A stretch of 64,000 bases of DNA, from the NCBI GenBank assembly GCA_039566865.1, contig CM076948.1, positions 17,433,001 to 17,497,000 of the forward strand. Reading direction: 5' to 3'. A program made the position numbers and the translations under genes. The notes under the pieces are model-generated. The model searched no databases, was not told where the DNA came from, and was given only the letters and a program-made list of their open reading frames with translations. Positions 51,282-62,036 of the stretch are shown here, in pieces. Positions within the stretch are counted from its first letter, which is position 1, and every line of letters starts with the position of its first letter. Origin of the DNA: Aurelia coerulea (Eukaryota > Cnidaria > Scyphozoa > Semaeostomeae > Ulmaridae).

Positions 51282-53073
51282 GGGAATCCTCCGCCTTGCC
51301 TCTTCTCGATAAGCAAACAGAATTACGCAAGTTACCATAGCTTCTTCTACTGAAAATTTTGACATCTCAATGAAACTCATCCTGGAGCTACATAAAGAAA
51401 AAATTGCTAACAAAGGGATTCTCCGTTTGCAGCAATGGGCACAACATTAGCCAGTCAATTCATGTAGCTGGTGAGCAAACGTACATGCGAAAATCCTACA
51501 CAACGGTCTTAATTTTTGTTGAGATGAATGTTGTTTATGTGAATGTGTTTTACTGGGGGAAGCAAGTTATTTGTGTTGCGTCCAGTATTTGATGATAGCT
51601 ATAACTCGTTATATATCAGGAGGATTTTGACCTTTATTTCTGACGTATAAACAAACCAGTACAGAAAAAAGTATGACGATTAAAGTTTGACGAGCTATAT
51701 CAACTAAATATGATCTGACAGTCTTAAAATAGGAAATAAAGATTTTAGATTCAGGCATATTTAAAAAAAGGGAAAGCCAAACAACACTGTCGATATAGCG
51801 AGATTGATAAGTCATTTTTTCATTTCGTTCATCAAAAATTAAGTAACTCATCTTCTGCATGCATGTAGAATGAAATACTTTACTCATCAGGATAGTTCCC
51901 ATGTTAAAAGGGTTTTGAACAGACTATAACAAGCGAGATTGTTTGATTCACTGCTGTCCCTTGCAAAAATTGACAAAAAGGCTAATACTCCAAGGATATT
52001 CTCAGGAGCAAGAGAGATGAAAAAGTCTGAAGAGCGAATTATGAAGTAGTTGAGGCTCTGAAGGAGGATCTCATCATTCCATTTCACAATGCATTGGACA
52101 AGCAAAAGTTGTTCAATCTTTTTTCTGAAAGACTGCACGCTCAAAACCGTTTCAGAGCAAAAAAGTTTCAGAGCGACTCGCGAGGCACCACTATCCAAAA
52201 GAAAACAGACTGCAAAAGCAAGCAGTTTGACTGCTAGTTCTAATGTATTGGGACATTTATAGTTGATTAGATGGTGACAATACAATAATGAGCATAGCAC
52301 GACTGATTGAAAGGGATAGTCTCTTCAGCTATGATAGTAAAGGACAAAGCTGTATCCATCAGTTTTCTTTGGCTGTTTTCTTTTCGCACCATCACAGGGT
52401 ACAGGCTACAATTCCAAGAGGAAGGAAAGGGCCTTTTTATGTCTGTTCGTGATTGCTCCTTACAGATGTTGCGATAAGGATGTCTAGAAATGTCTCTTCG
52501 TACCGTGACGTCTCGCGAGTGGCTCTGTAACTTCGGTTTTGAGCGTGCGGTCTTTCAGAAAAACGAGTGAACAAATTCTGCTTTTCCAGTGCATTGTGAA
52601 ATGGATTGGTGAGATAGCCTCAACTACTTCATAACGTGCTCTTCATACCTTTTCATCTCTCTTGCTCCTAAGCATTTCCTTGGAGTAGCCATTTTGTCAA
52701 TTTCTGCAAGGGACATCAGTGAATCAAACAATCTCGCTTGTTATAGTCTATTCAAAACCATTTTAGCACGGGGACTTTCCTTATGAGTAAAGCTTTTATT
52801 CCACATGCATGCAGAAGATGAGTTACTTAATTTTTGATAAACGGAATGAAGAAATGAGTAATTAATCTCGCTATATTGACAGTGTTGTTGCCATTAGTAT
52901 CGAAACTTTGGCTTCTCCTTTTTTTGGAATATGCCTGAATCCAAAAGCTTTATGTTCTACTTCAAAGACTGTCAGACCATATTTAGGCAATGAAAATTGA
53001 TGTTTTTCTGGCTATAGCTCGTCAAACTTTAATCGTCATACTTTTTCTGTACTGGTTTGTTTATACTTCAGAA

Positions 53074-53236
53074 CAGGCCCATAGGAAGCGGGGGGGGCAG
53101 GGGGGCTTAAGCCCCCCAAGGATTTTCTAAAACAATGGTGCTACTTCACATGACTTAATTCGATTTATTGTTCTCTGTTGTTTTGAGAACGATTGCCCCC
53201 CCCCCCCCCAATCCGAAGCTTCTTCCTACGGCCCTG
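53074..53236. mobile_element. hAT-like MITE, 163 bp, CTTCAGAA duplication
   Basis: A perfect 8-bp duplication (53066-53073, 53237-53244), inverted ends CAGGCCCATAGGAAG and CAGGGCCGTAGGAAG, then G and C runs. The left arm of the palindrome has the empty site (complement of TACGTCAGAAATAAAGG). Confidence 0.85.
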
Positions 53237-53696
53237 CTTCAGAAATAAAGGTTAAGATCCTCCTGATAAAGATGTACCGAGTTATAGCTATCATCAAATA
53301 CTGGATTAAAACATAAATAAGTTGCTTCCCCCAATAAAACAAAATCACATAAAAAACATTCATCTCAACAAAAATTAAGACCACTGTGTAGGAACTTCGC
53401 ATGTACGTTTGCTCACTAGCTACATGAATTGACTGGCTAATGTTGTGCCCACTGCTGCAAACGGAGAATCCCTTTGTTAGCAATTTTTTCTTTATGTAGC
53501 TCCAGGATGAGTTTCATTGAGATGTCACAATTTGCAGTAGAAGAAGCTATCGTACCTTGCGTAATTCTGTTTGCTTATCGAGAAGAGGCAAGGCAGAGCA
53601 TTCCTGCACCACTGTAGTTGTAAGTTGTGGCCTTTCGTGTTGATGATGGAATAATGAAGCATATGTTGTCTTGAAACTGCAACTTGGTAGATCATA

Positions 53697-54488
53697 CCGG
53701 GTGTCTCAGAAAAAAGTACCCCCTTTTGACTGGAAATAGGAACCAAGTAATAAGATATCATTGCTCCCCGACTTCACAGCTAAATTTATCAATGTTCAAC
53801 TTAGATGCACGTACCTTGCATTTAGAAATCGTCCACCAAACACTGGAGATACAGGTCCGCAAAGTCAAAATTTATAGTGCACCCAAAACCAGAGGTTTTG
53901 AAAAAGGGTCTAGTCATGATTAGTATTGTGGACATTTTCCAAAGCACCTGTAGACTTTAAGTTTCCATGTTTTGCTTTTGAAAAGAATAAAAGATGCATG
54001 GACACATGGCGCTGATTAAACAAATATAGTAAAAATGTGGTAAGAGTGATAAAATCGTGCCACATCTAAAAATAAGCGTGCATGTGCCCCTTTTCCTCTT
54101 CTTTAATACAAAACACTATGGGATCGTTTGCAATGCAAGGACCGTTTCTTCAAAAGAAAAATCACTTCAAGAACAATTGAAGTAATTCGAGGTATAAATC
54201 TTTTCAAAAATAAAAAGTAAAGATCAAAGTCGAAAATTCGTTTGCAAAATGCCTGTTTGTTCTCAACTTATGGCTAGGCCATTTCTCAAAACCTCTGGTT
54301 TCAGGTGCACTCCAAATTTTTACCTTGCGAACTGATATCTCTCGTGTTTGGTGGTCGGTTTCCAAATGCAAGGTATGTGCATTTAAGTTGAAGACCAACA
54401 AATGTAGCCATGAATTCAAAACGTCCCGAAATTTTATCATTTTGTTGCCTTGTTGAGTCAAAAGGAGTACTTTTTTTTAGACACCCAG
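53697..54488. mobile_element. Mariner-like MITE with about 250-bp inverted repeats
   Basis: TA duplications (53695-53696, 54489-54490). Ends CCGGGTGTCTCAGAAAAAAG and CTGGGTGTCTAAAAAAAAG; arms of about 250 bases. The left arm of the palindrome reads GATCATACAATACTG in complement, the precise empty site with one TA. Confidence 0.85.
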
Positions 54489-54958
54489 TACAATACTGGG
54501 GGTCAGGCCTAGCCAAACTTTCCAAGTAAATAGCGTTGATTGAGATCATTGTACTCAGCTTTCTATCGTTATATATTATAATAGAACAATGCTCGGCTGT
54601 GCTGGCTAAGTCTAAACTAGTACGATGATTCTGCCTATGAAATGCTTTTCAGCCCCAAACGCGCTCAAAGCGCCCCCCTCAAAGCAGTAACATGCCCTTA
54701 ACGACCAAATACATTTACAGAGATATATCTGATGCTAGATATCCATGTGTAACCGAGCTATAACAATATTTTCATTGAGAACCAAAGAATTATGATTTCC
54801 CTCATTTTTTAACCTATGACCCCCTATATCTCGAAAAAGCCCCCTCAAATGGCTGATCACCTCCCAGAATCGAAATCTACGCAAAAAACTGGTCTAGATA
54901 AGCTAGGTCTGGTAAATTCTCCACTCGGGTGGTGATGTCCCCCCCTCCAGCCACCGGG

Positions 54959-55462
54959 ATTTAGAGACACAATTCCAGAATATGGATGAGGTTAGATACA
55001 GACAATAGGTTTAACAACAAAAATCATTGTAAAGTAAAATTATTGGTTATCCCAAATCTTAGCATTCCTAGAATTTCTTGTGAAAATGATACCGAAATCC
55101 CAGGATATTTCTAAAAAATGTGCATCTCCAGCGTCAGAATGTCCATGCAAAAATCATCCCAAAATTGCCCCTCCCCCCGAGCAATTGGTAAATTTTTCTG
55201 AATCTTAAATTGATCTTGATAGCGTTAAAACCTGAGACACTTCCTCAGACGGTTACGCAATTTACCACGTGTATATTATCGTTTCCAAACACAATAGCTT
55301 ACACAAAGAGAAAATTGCAATTCTTGCACTCATCACGGTTTGTATGATTGATATTAGATATTCATTGACCTGAGTTAAGTATACATACTAAGAATCAATT
55401 ACATTTGAATCTTTGTATTTAACGAAGAAGAGAATGAAATATTCTTTTGTGTATCTTTGTGC
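54959..55462. other. Stretch 3' of the cysteine-rich exon
   Basis: May contain the 3' UTR of the exon at 55463-55648, but no AATAAA was found on the minus strand. Confidence 0.35.
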
Positions 55463-55648
55463 TTAAGCCATCATTGCATCCTGGTTCTTTTCACAGTAAT
55501 AGCCTTTAAGATTAGGCGCTCCTGCTGGACAGGCAATGCATTTGTTTGCTCCGACAGAAAAATAGTTATTCCCTTCACAGCATTTACGGGAGCTGCTTGA
55601 ACGCTTAGAGCGAAATGTGCTCCCACCACCAAGTAAGCAAAATGTGAT
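55463..55648 (-). CDS. Terminal exon of a cysteine-rich protein with RSKR site
   Basis: On the minus strand a pyrimidine-rich tract and CTTCTAG acceptor precede a 186-base frame of 61 codons and a TAA stop, phase 0 at the acceptor. Protein features: a hydrophobic start, a furin-type R-S-K-R site, then a CC pair, a C-x2-C-P motif and a last YC, six cysteines in all, ending in MMA. This suggests a secreted, perhaps cleaved peptide or a small cysteine-rich domain. The upstream exons were not found; a foldback transposon starts 60 bases into the presumed intron. Family and function are unknown to me. Confidence 0.55.
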   Translation of the reverse strand: MTFCLLGGGSTFRSKRSSSSRKCCEGNNYFSVGANKCIACPAGAPNLKGYYCEKNQDAMMA

Positions 55649-56579
55649 CTAGAAGAAAGAAGATATTCTTATGATAGAAAAACCATCATTACAATCCTTT
55701 ATCTTAAGGTAACTCTGCTTTCCGCTCTAGTGCACAGCGAGATGCCGTTTCGCAGAACCACTCTCCTCAGAAAGCAGTTAATTTCTCCAATATTATTCGG
55801 CCTATCGAAAAGCGGTAACAAGGATGTTGTTCCGTATAATCTGGGCATTTGAGAGATGTATAAATCGCAATATTTTCGTCAACCCTGGCTTCGCAAATCC
55901 TAGTTCAAATACTTTTGTTGAGTTCAGAAAAGTGGATTTATCTCCAAAACTACTCGAAAAATGTGCGATTTTTTTCCGTTCTATCTTTAGCTAGGTTGTT
56001 GATCTACAACTTTACCAAGTCTGATTGAAAAAGCTAGGATAGATTTCCTGCAATTGAATTTTATATTTCGTCTACTTTTCAACAGCGAAATGGAGAAATC
56101 TTGGTCAACAGATTACCATGCTATGAGGCACGCTTGCAAAAGCTCAGGCTTGAAATAATTTTCAGAAATTTTTCCATTGGAAAACAGATCAACGTCACTT
56201 GTTGGGAATACGTTACTCAAGTCTCAAAAGACATCCTTAGTGCGCTTGTAAAAGCATCATTTGCATCTATTGACTATAAGATCCTGACTTTTACAAGCAA
56301 CTTCACGACACCATGCTTTAGGTGTTTTTCGAGACATTAGTAAGAATTCACAAATTATCAATTTCCTTTATAGTCCCACTGAGCTTAGATCCTAGATCTC
56401 TGGAACTAATTCTTTTGCAAAAAAATTCAACGGGTGTTCAACTTGCTCTGCATGGGCTAATCTGTTGACCAACCCTATGTCGAAAAGCAAACAGAAATAT
56501 AAAATTCGATTGCAGGAAATCTAGCCTAGAGTTTTCAATCAGGCTTGGCAAAGTTGTAGATCAACTACCGGTAGAGTAG

Positions 56580-58405
56580 TTCACCTATTATGGCCGGTCG
56601 CCCATTATGGCCAAATAGCAAGAGAAATTGAATTTCAGGGGACTGACGACTAGTAATAAAGTTGCAATTGCACGGAAAATCTTCGCTGACATCTGTTTTA
56701 TCATGATTTGACCTTCACTGACGTTTCAGTTCATTTGCATTGAAACCCGACGAGATGGTTTGTGCCTATCTCTAATAGATTCTTTCAAGTATTGCAAATG
56801 TCATGATTCTATTTAAATTCCTTCCTTCTTTCTCGTTCGCTCCGCACCTTGCGGTTTGAAATTTCTGAAATGTGCTTTGATTTGTCAGAAGTCCTGTTTC
56901 TTGAGAGGAAATCTACAATGAAACCAAAGCAAAGTGATTTCTGATTCAAATTTAAGGTTATGAAGTCTGAGTGCTGCTAGTTGCTATTTATCCTTTTGGG
57001 TTAAAATCTTACTTACTGACTTATTATTGAAGCCCAAAAAACGAAGCATTATATTAACACTATTTGAACCGGGTAAAAAAAGTGAATTTCTACCGGGGGG
57101 GGGGGCTTTTTGGCCCTTCCGATTTTCTCCGCAAGTATTACAGCTATGATAATTCAGCTTGCACTATGTCATGATTGAACATTGGAGAATCCAAAAATAG
57201 CATCAATCAATCAATAGTCACGTGATTGGTTGCTGGGCAACCAAAACAATGCAAATTTTGACAAAATCAAGCTATTTGCAAAAAAGGGACCATTATTAGC
57301 ATATAGCATGATAAAATCGCAAAAAACCATCCAATTGCCTGCTTGATACCATTAATTTGAAGTTTCATATGCTTTCATACCGATATTTTTGGTTTCTAAA
57401 TAATCCACTAATTAAATAATGAAAATGTGATTTAATGCAAAGTGGTTTGCTCAATAATTATGATTAAAAACCATTAATTTCGCATATTATTGGTAAGATC
57501 AAGTACCTTCATCGATATTTGAAGTCATTCCATGAGTTTTGCATGCAAAAAATACTAATTAATTAGGAATCTGATGTCATAAAGATTGATGACGTCATAG
57601 AAATAACAAACCGCCGATATAAGCAAATATAAATGAATTACATATCAAATGAATGCACGCATCGAGACAAATCGAATGGTGTATATATTGTTGAAAGTTA
57701 GTGACAAAGAAAGAAATTAGATCCATTTTAAAGAATTTCTTTGTGACCACTCTCCAAATATGGACATTTGGTGGTCATGTGGTAGAAAAATTGGTATTGA
57801 AATTTTAATTTTCTGATTACTAATTAAATTTTAGTTGAGGTCAAGGAGTCTCAGCTTTATAGCTAGCAATAGCATCGTTTGAAAGCTATTAAAAAATTCG
57901 GTAGGTGGGCCAAACCCCCCCCCCCACCGGTTAAAATAGGGTTAAGTCCTAATTGCATTTTAGAATATCATGCCAAAGCTCATCCGTCCATGCACAAGAG
58001 ATAAGGCAGGATGTAGAACAAATCGAAGCATGTATTTAAATTGCCGAAACTCGAAATTTAGGTTAATTCTTATTGATGTTTTCGTGCTTAAAGAACCCAA
58101 TGTTAAATAAACAACAGAAACTAAACCTGTTTCTCTTAGTAAAACTTTTTACCGGAGAGGAGCGTTACTTGTTTGTCCTGCGGCCATAATGGGCGACGAT
58201 TGAAGAAAACGACCTTTTTACTCTCTTCTCTAAAATCCTCTAAATCGGTATAAGGAATTTACTTAAAAATTCAATACTCTGTGATCATTTATCTATTAGT
58301 TGGTGATATAACCTGGCTACTTAGTTTGTTCATTAAATGCTATTTTAGGATCTAACTCAGAACGTTCGCGACGACAAGGGCATAATGGGCGACACTACTC
58401 TACCC
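56580..58405 (+). repeat. CCATAATGG repeat family, copy 2, complete
   Basis: Ends TAGAGTAGTTCACC-TATTATGGCC and, inverted, ATAATGGGCGACACTACTCTA. GCCCATTATGG-type motifs repeat near both ends. The site without it is seen in the sister foldback at 59640-59660 (GATCAACTACCTAGCTAAAG). It carries the piggyBac-like element at 57058-57941. Confidence 0.75.
57058..57941. mobile_element. piggyBac-like non-autonomous element, 884 bp
   Basis: TTAA on both sides (57054-57057, 57942-57945). Ends CACTATTTGAACCGG and CCCTATTTTAACCGG, each followed by a G run. Copies 1 and 3 of the surrounding repeat give the uninterrupted TATTAAGTCTATTT or close to it, confirming the TTAA duplication. Confidence 0.85.
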
Positions 58406-58774
58406 AGCTAAAGATGGAACGAAAAAAATTGAAACTTTTTCGAGTAGTTTTGGAGGTAACTCCATTTTCCTGAAATAAGCAAAAAGATTTGAACAGGGCG
58501 TTACGAAGCCAGCGTTGATGAAAACGTTGCGATTGATACATTTTTCGATTCCCCTGACTGTACCGAACAACATCCTTTTTATTTCTTTTCGATAGGTCGT
58601 ATGATATTGGAGAAATTAACTGTTTTGTGAGGAGAGTGAATTTGCGAAACGGCATCTTGGTGGTCACTGGAGAGGAAAGCAGACATGCCGTAGCAAATTT
58701 AATCGTTTACGTCAGAAGATGTCACTACAATAGAAAAACCCTCATAAAAGAGCTGAAACCTGTGATTTCTTTAA

Positions 58775-59937
58775 GGTAACTCTGCTTTCCACTCTAGTGC
58801 ACAGCGAGAAGCCGTTTCGCAAAACCACTCTCCTCAGAAAACAGTTAATTTCTCCAATATTATTCGGCCTATCGAAAAGCGGTAAAAAGGATGTTGTTCT
58901 GTATAATCTGGGCAATCGAAAGATGTATAAATCGCAATGTTTCCGTCAACCCTGGTTTCGCAAATCCTAGTTCAAATCTTTTTGCTGATTTCAGAAAAGT
59001 GGATTTATCTCCAAAATTACTCGAAAAAGTTTCGATTTTTTTTCGTTCTATCTTTGGCTAGGTTGTTGATTTACAACTTTGCCAAGTCTGATTTAAAAAG
59101 CTAGGCTAGATTTCCTGCAATCGAATTTCATATTCCTGTTTACTTTTCGACAGCGAGATGGAGAAACCTTGGTCAACAGATTGCCATGCTATGAAGCACG
59201 CTTGCTAAAGCTCAGGCTTGAAATAACCTTCAGAAATGTTTCCATTGGCAAACAAATGAACGTCATCTTTTGGGAATACCATACGCAAATCTCAAAAGAT
59301 ATCCTTAGTGCGCTTGTAAAAGTATCATTTCCATCTATTGATTAAAAATTACTGATTTTTACCAACAACTTCACGAAACCATGCTTTGGGTGTCTTTCGA
59401 GACTTTCGTAAGCATTCACAAATTATCAATTTCTTTTAGAGTCCACAATGAGCATAAAAGATCTTAGATCAAGAACTGAATCTTTTACACAAACATTGTA
59501 CGGGCGTTCAAATCGTTCTGCATGGGCTAAACTGTTGACCAACGCTTTTCCCCTTCGATGTCGAAAAGTAAACAGAAATATAAAATTCGATTGCAGGAAA
59601 TCTAGCCTAGCTTTTTCAATTAGACTTGGCAAAGTTGTAGATCAACTACCTAGCTAAAGATGGAACGAAAAAAATTGAAACTTTTTCGAGTAGTTTTGGA
59701 GGTAAATCCACTTTTCTGAAATCAGCCAAAAGATTTGAGCAAGGGTTTGCAAAGCCAGGGTTGACGGAAACATTGCGATTTATACGTCTTTCGCTTGCCT
59801 AGATTGTGTAGAGAACAACATCCTTTTTACCGCTTTTCAAAAGGACGAATAATATTGGAGAAATTAACTGTTTTCTGAGGAGAATGGTTTTGCGAAACGG
59901 CATCTCGCTGTGCACTAGAGCGGAAAGCAGAGTTACC
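58775..59937. mobile_element. TTAA-type foldback, copy 2, complete
   Basis: TTAA (58771-58774, 59938-59941) encloses GGTAACTCTGCTTTCC and its complement; the arms are about 400 bases. Both TTAA words are intact. The TTAA with GG rather than CC ends could mean Kolobok or a diverged piggyBac. No coding capacity. Confidence 0.8.
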
Positions 59938-59941
59938 TTAA

Positions 59942-60149
59942 ACATGCTAGAATTGTACTTAGGATGCATTACAGGAAAATAGCGTCGATGGTTTCTTAAA
60001 TCAGTTTCTTAATCATTACAATTACTAGGCCTGGTTGAAGAAAAGAAACATCTTGTCAACAGTTGTTGTGAATCTTTTTTGAAAATAATCAACTTATAGT
60101 GCCGTGTAACTGTACATGTGTTTCATTGATGCAACACAGATTCTTTCAA
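59942..60149. other. Short non-coding stretch
   Basis: Probably the left part of repeat copy 3 (ACAGATTCTTTCAAG as in copy 2), otherwise unassigned. Confidence 0.4.
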
Positions 60150-60327
60150 GAAATATCTCCAATAGATTTCTTTCGTTTATTTATGACAAATTGTAATTAG
60201 TTTAGGTTTAGGTTTTACAACAAATTTCGTTTTTATTGTAATTTAGTAGTTATTTGTAAGTTTTTAGCATGACCACCCTCTAAATCAATTATTATTATCG
60301 AGGGGCTACCATGGGTAAAAAAGATAA

Positions 60328-60426
<99 letters not shown>

Positions 60427-60428
60427 TC
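60150..60428 (+). mobile_element. LINE 3' tail with AATC repeat
   Basis: An AT-rich UTR with stem CCACCCTC and GAGGGGCT, then an AATC tail at 60329-60424 of about 24 units. CAAG occurs on both sides, and copy 2 of the repeat shows the undisturbed TTTCAAGTATTGC. Confidence 0.6.
60329..60424. repeat. AATC microsatellite, about 24 perfect units
   Basis: CAAT/AATC repeats without interruption. Confidence 0.95.
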
Positions 60429-60970
60429 AAGTATTTGCAAATTTCATGATTCTATTTACATTCCTTCGTTTCCGTTCGCTCTGCGCCTTGCAGTTTTGAA
60501 ATTTTGAAATGTGATTTGAGCTTTCAGAAATTCTGTATCTTGAGAGGAAATCTACAATGAAACCAAAGCAAAGTGATTTCTGATTCAGATTTAAGGCCAT
60601 AAAGGCTGAGTGCTGCTAATTGCTATTTTGTCGCCCATTATGCCCATCAGTTTACCAGAGAAGTTTCCAGTCGCTTCAAAATATTGAAATGCAAAATTAA
60701 AAAAAAAAAGACACCAATTTGTGTTAAAATCTTACTTACTGACTTGGAAAATCATTGAAACCCAAAAACGCAGCATTATATTAAGTCTATTTGCATTAGT
60801 TAGTTAAGTATAGTTAAGCATAGTTTAGTTAACTATAGTTAGCATAGTTAAGTCTATTAACTCGTCCGCCCATGCACAGGAAGAGAAAAGGCAGGATTTA
60901 GAACGACTCGAAGCGTGTGTTTCAATTGCCAAAACTCGAAGTTTAGGTTAATTCTTATTGATAAATTTTT

Positions 60971-61202
60971 TCTATGCATTTCTACCTAGAATCCGAAGGT
61001 AGCTTGAGGAAGCTGAGCTTATTGAAGCAGCATCCAGCTCCTTCCTCTCGATGTAACCACACCTCGTGATATTTTTAGCCTGGAATTACAGAGAGTTGGC
61101 GACTCTCCTCACACCTTGTAGCAGGTTCAGCAGGGCGGGGACTCGAAACACCAACCTCAAGATTGGTAGTCAAGGGTGCTACCACTGAGCCATCCCTGCT
61201 GT
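60971..61202 (-). mobile_element. tRNA-derived SINE
   Basis: On the minus strand the head is tRNA-like. GCAGGGA pairs with CCCTGC; the A box is TGGCTCAGTGG and the B box is GTTTCGAGTCC, giving an internal pol III promoter. A body of about 150 bases and an A-rich tail follow. TTGATAAATTTTT and TTGATATTTTTTT at the ends are the target duplication; copies 1 and 2 of the repeat show the single TTGATATTTTTG. It would not make a working tRNA. Confidence 0.8.
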
Positions 61203-61337
61203 TTGATATTTTTTTGTGTTTAAAGTACCCAATGATAAACAAATTAAAGTAATTAAAACTGTTTTTTTAGTAGATTTTTTACCGGAGAGTAGTGTTGATT
61301 GTTTGTCAAATAAACGTAAATAAACGACAAATAAACG

Positions 61338-61807
61338 TGCCTTGAGGGTTTTGTACGGAGATTATGACTCATCATTTGACCAACTTTTAGCCAGGGCTGA
61401 AAGCGTTACAGTTCACCAGAAGAATCTGCAAATTCTTATGATAAAAATTTATAAGACCATGAACCATCTTAATCCTTCATATATTATGGAGTTCTTTGTT
61501 AAAAAGGATATACCTTACAATCTCCGCGCCAAAGAGCTATGCAGGCTTCCATCAGCACAGTCACATCGATATGGACTAAATTCTCTTTCGTTTAGAGGTA
61601 GTCTCCTGTGGAACACTCTAGATGATGAACTAAAGAGAGCTGATACCTTGAGAAGTTTTAAAAGGGGGATCAAAGAATGGGATGGCAAAAGATGTAAATG
61701 TTTAATTTGTAAATAGTTTTGTTATATTGTAAATAGTTGATTTAAATTAGTTTTTAGTAACTATGTACATATCAACTTTAAATAATATGATGATGATGAT
61801 GATGATG
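61338..61807 (+). mobile_element. CR1-like LINE 3' tail with GAT repeats
   Basis: 5'-truncated. The C-terminus is intact from LRVLYGDYDSSFDQLL through MIKIYKTMNHLNPSYI and SLSFRGSLLWNTLDDELK to CKCLICK and a natural stop at 61714-61716. Then UTR, hairpin and GAT repeats. At the 5' junction AAATAAACG is repeated three times (61309-61337), which is absent in the empty copies. Confidence 0.85.
61735..61777 (+). other. LINE 3' UTR terminal hairpin, copy 5
   Basis: AGTTGAT with ATCAACT, then TTAAAT. Two stem pairs differ from copy 1 and both stay paired. Confidence 0.65.
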
Positions 61808-62036
61808 TCCTGCGGCCATAATGGACGACGCTCGAAGAAAACGACGTTTTTGCCCCTTTCTTTAAAATCTGCTAAAATCAGTATAAAGATTTTACGTAAA
61901 AAGTCAGTACTCTGTGAACTTTTTCTCCATTAGTTGGTGATATAACCTGGCTCCTTGGTTTTTTCGTTAATTGCTCTTTTAGGATCTAACTCAGAACTTC
62001 GCGACGACAGGGGCATAATGGGCGACATTTCTCTAG

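Larger units (their letters stand above)
50421..54958. mobile_element. Giant foldback, 4.5 kb, arms carrying different insertions
   Basis: The left arm 50421-52197 is the diverged complement of the right arm 52500-54958; the spacer is about 300 bases. Ends read CCC-A/G-GTGGCTGGAGGGGGG. Both arms keep a related 60-residue frame (MLTKGFSVCS, SQSIHVA, VLIFVEMNV). One insertion lies in the left arm and two in the right. Without them the element is about 3.3 kb. No transposase recognised. Confidence 0.8.
55708..58690. mobile_element. TTAA-type foldback, copy 1, split by a repeat-family insertion
   Basis: TTAA (55704-55707) then GGTAACTCTGCTTTCC starts the left arm. The complementary arm is at 56450-56577 and continues at 58405-58690 after the insertion 56580-58405. 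Its right TTAA is lost. The sister copy is 58775-59937. Confidence 0.75.
60429..62036 (+). repeat. CCATAATGG repeat family, copy 3, with SINE and LINE insertions
   Basis: Collinear with copies 1 and 2 from CAAGTATTTGCAAAT to GGGCATAATGGGCGACA. It has a SINE at 60971-61202, a LINE tail at 61338-61807 and a TTAG/TATAGTTAAG expansion at 60798-60860. Confidence 0.8.

Noticed and set aside
51404..53483. Pair of similar 60-85 residue proteins on opposite strands
   Set aside because: They are the two arms of the palindrome; no motif and no start context. Kept only as evidence of arm homology.
50421..54958. Palindrome as a simple assembly artefact
   Set aside because: The arms differ by many substitutions and carry different insertions with clean duplications, so they are not one sequence joined to itself.
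56101..56340. 79-residue frame as a host gene
   Set aside because: It lies inside a foldback element; the sister copy at 59150-59400 breaks the same frame.
60311..60499. 62-residue INQS-repeat protein
   Set aside because: Translation of the AATC microsatellite.
60971..61202. Genuine tRNA gene
   Set aside because: The A and B boxes are present, but the anticodon arm is irregular, the sequence continues into a SINE body and tail, and it has a target duplication.
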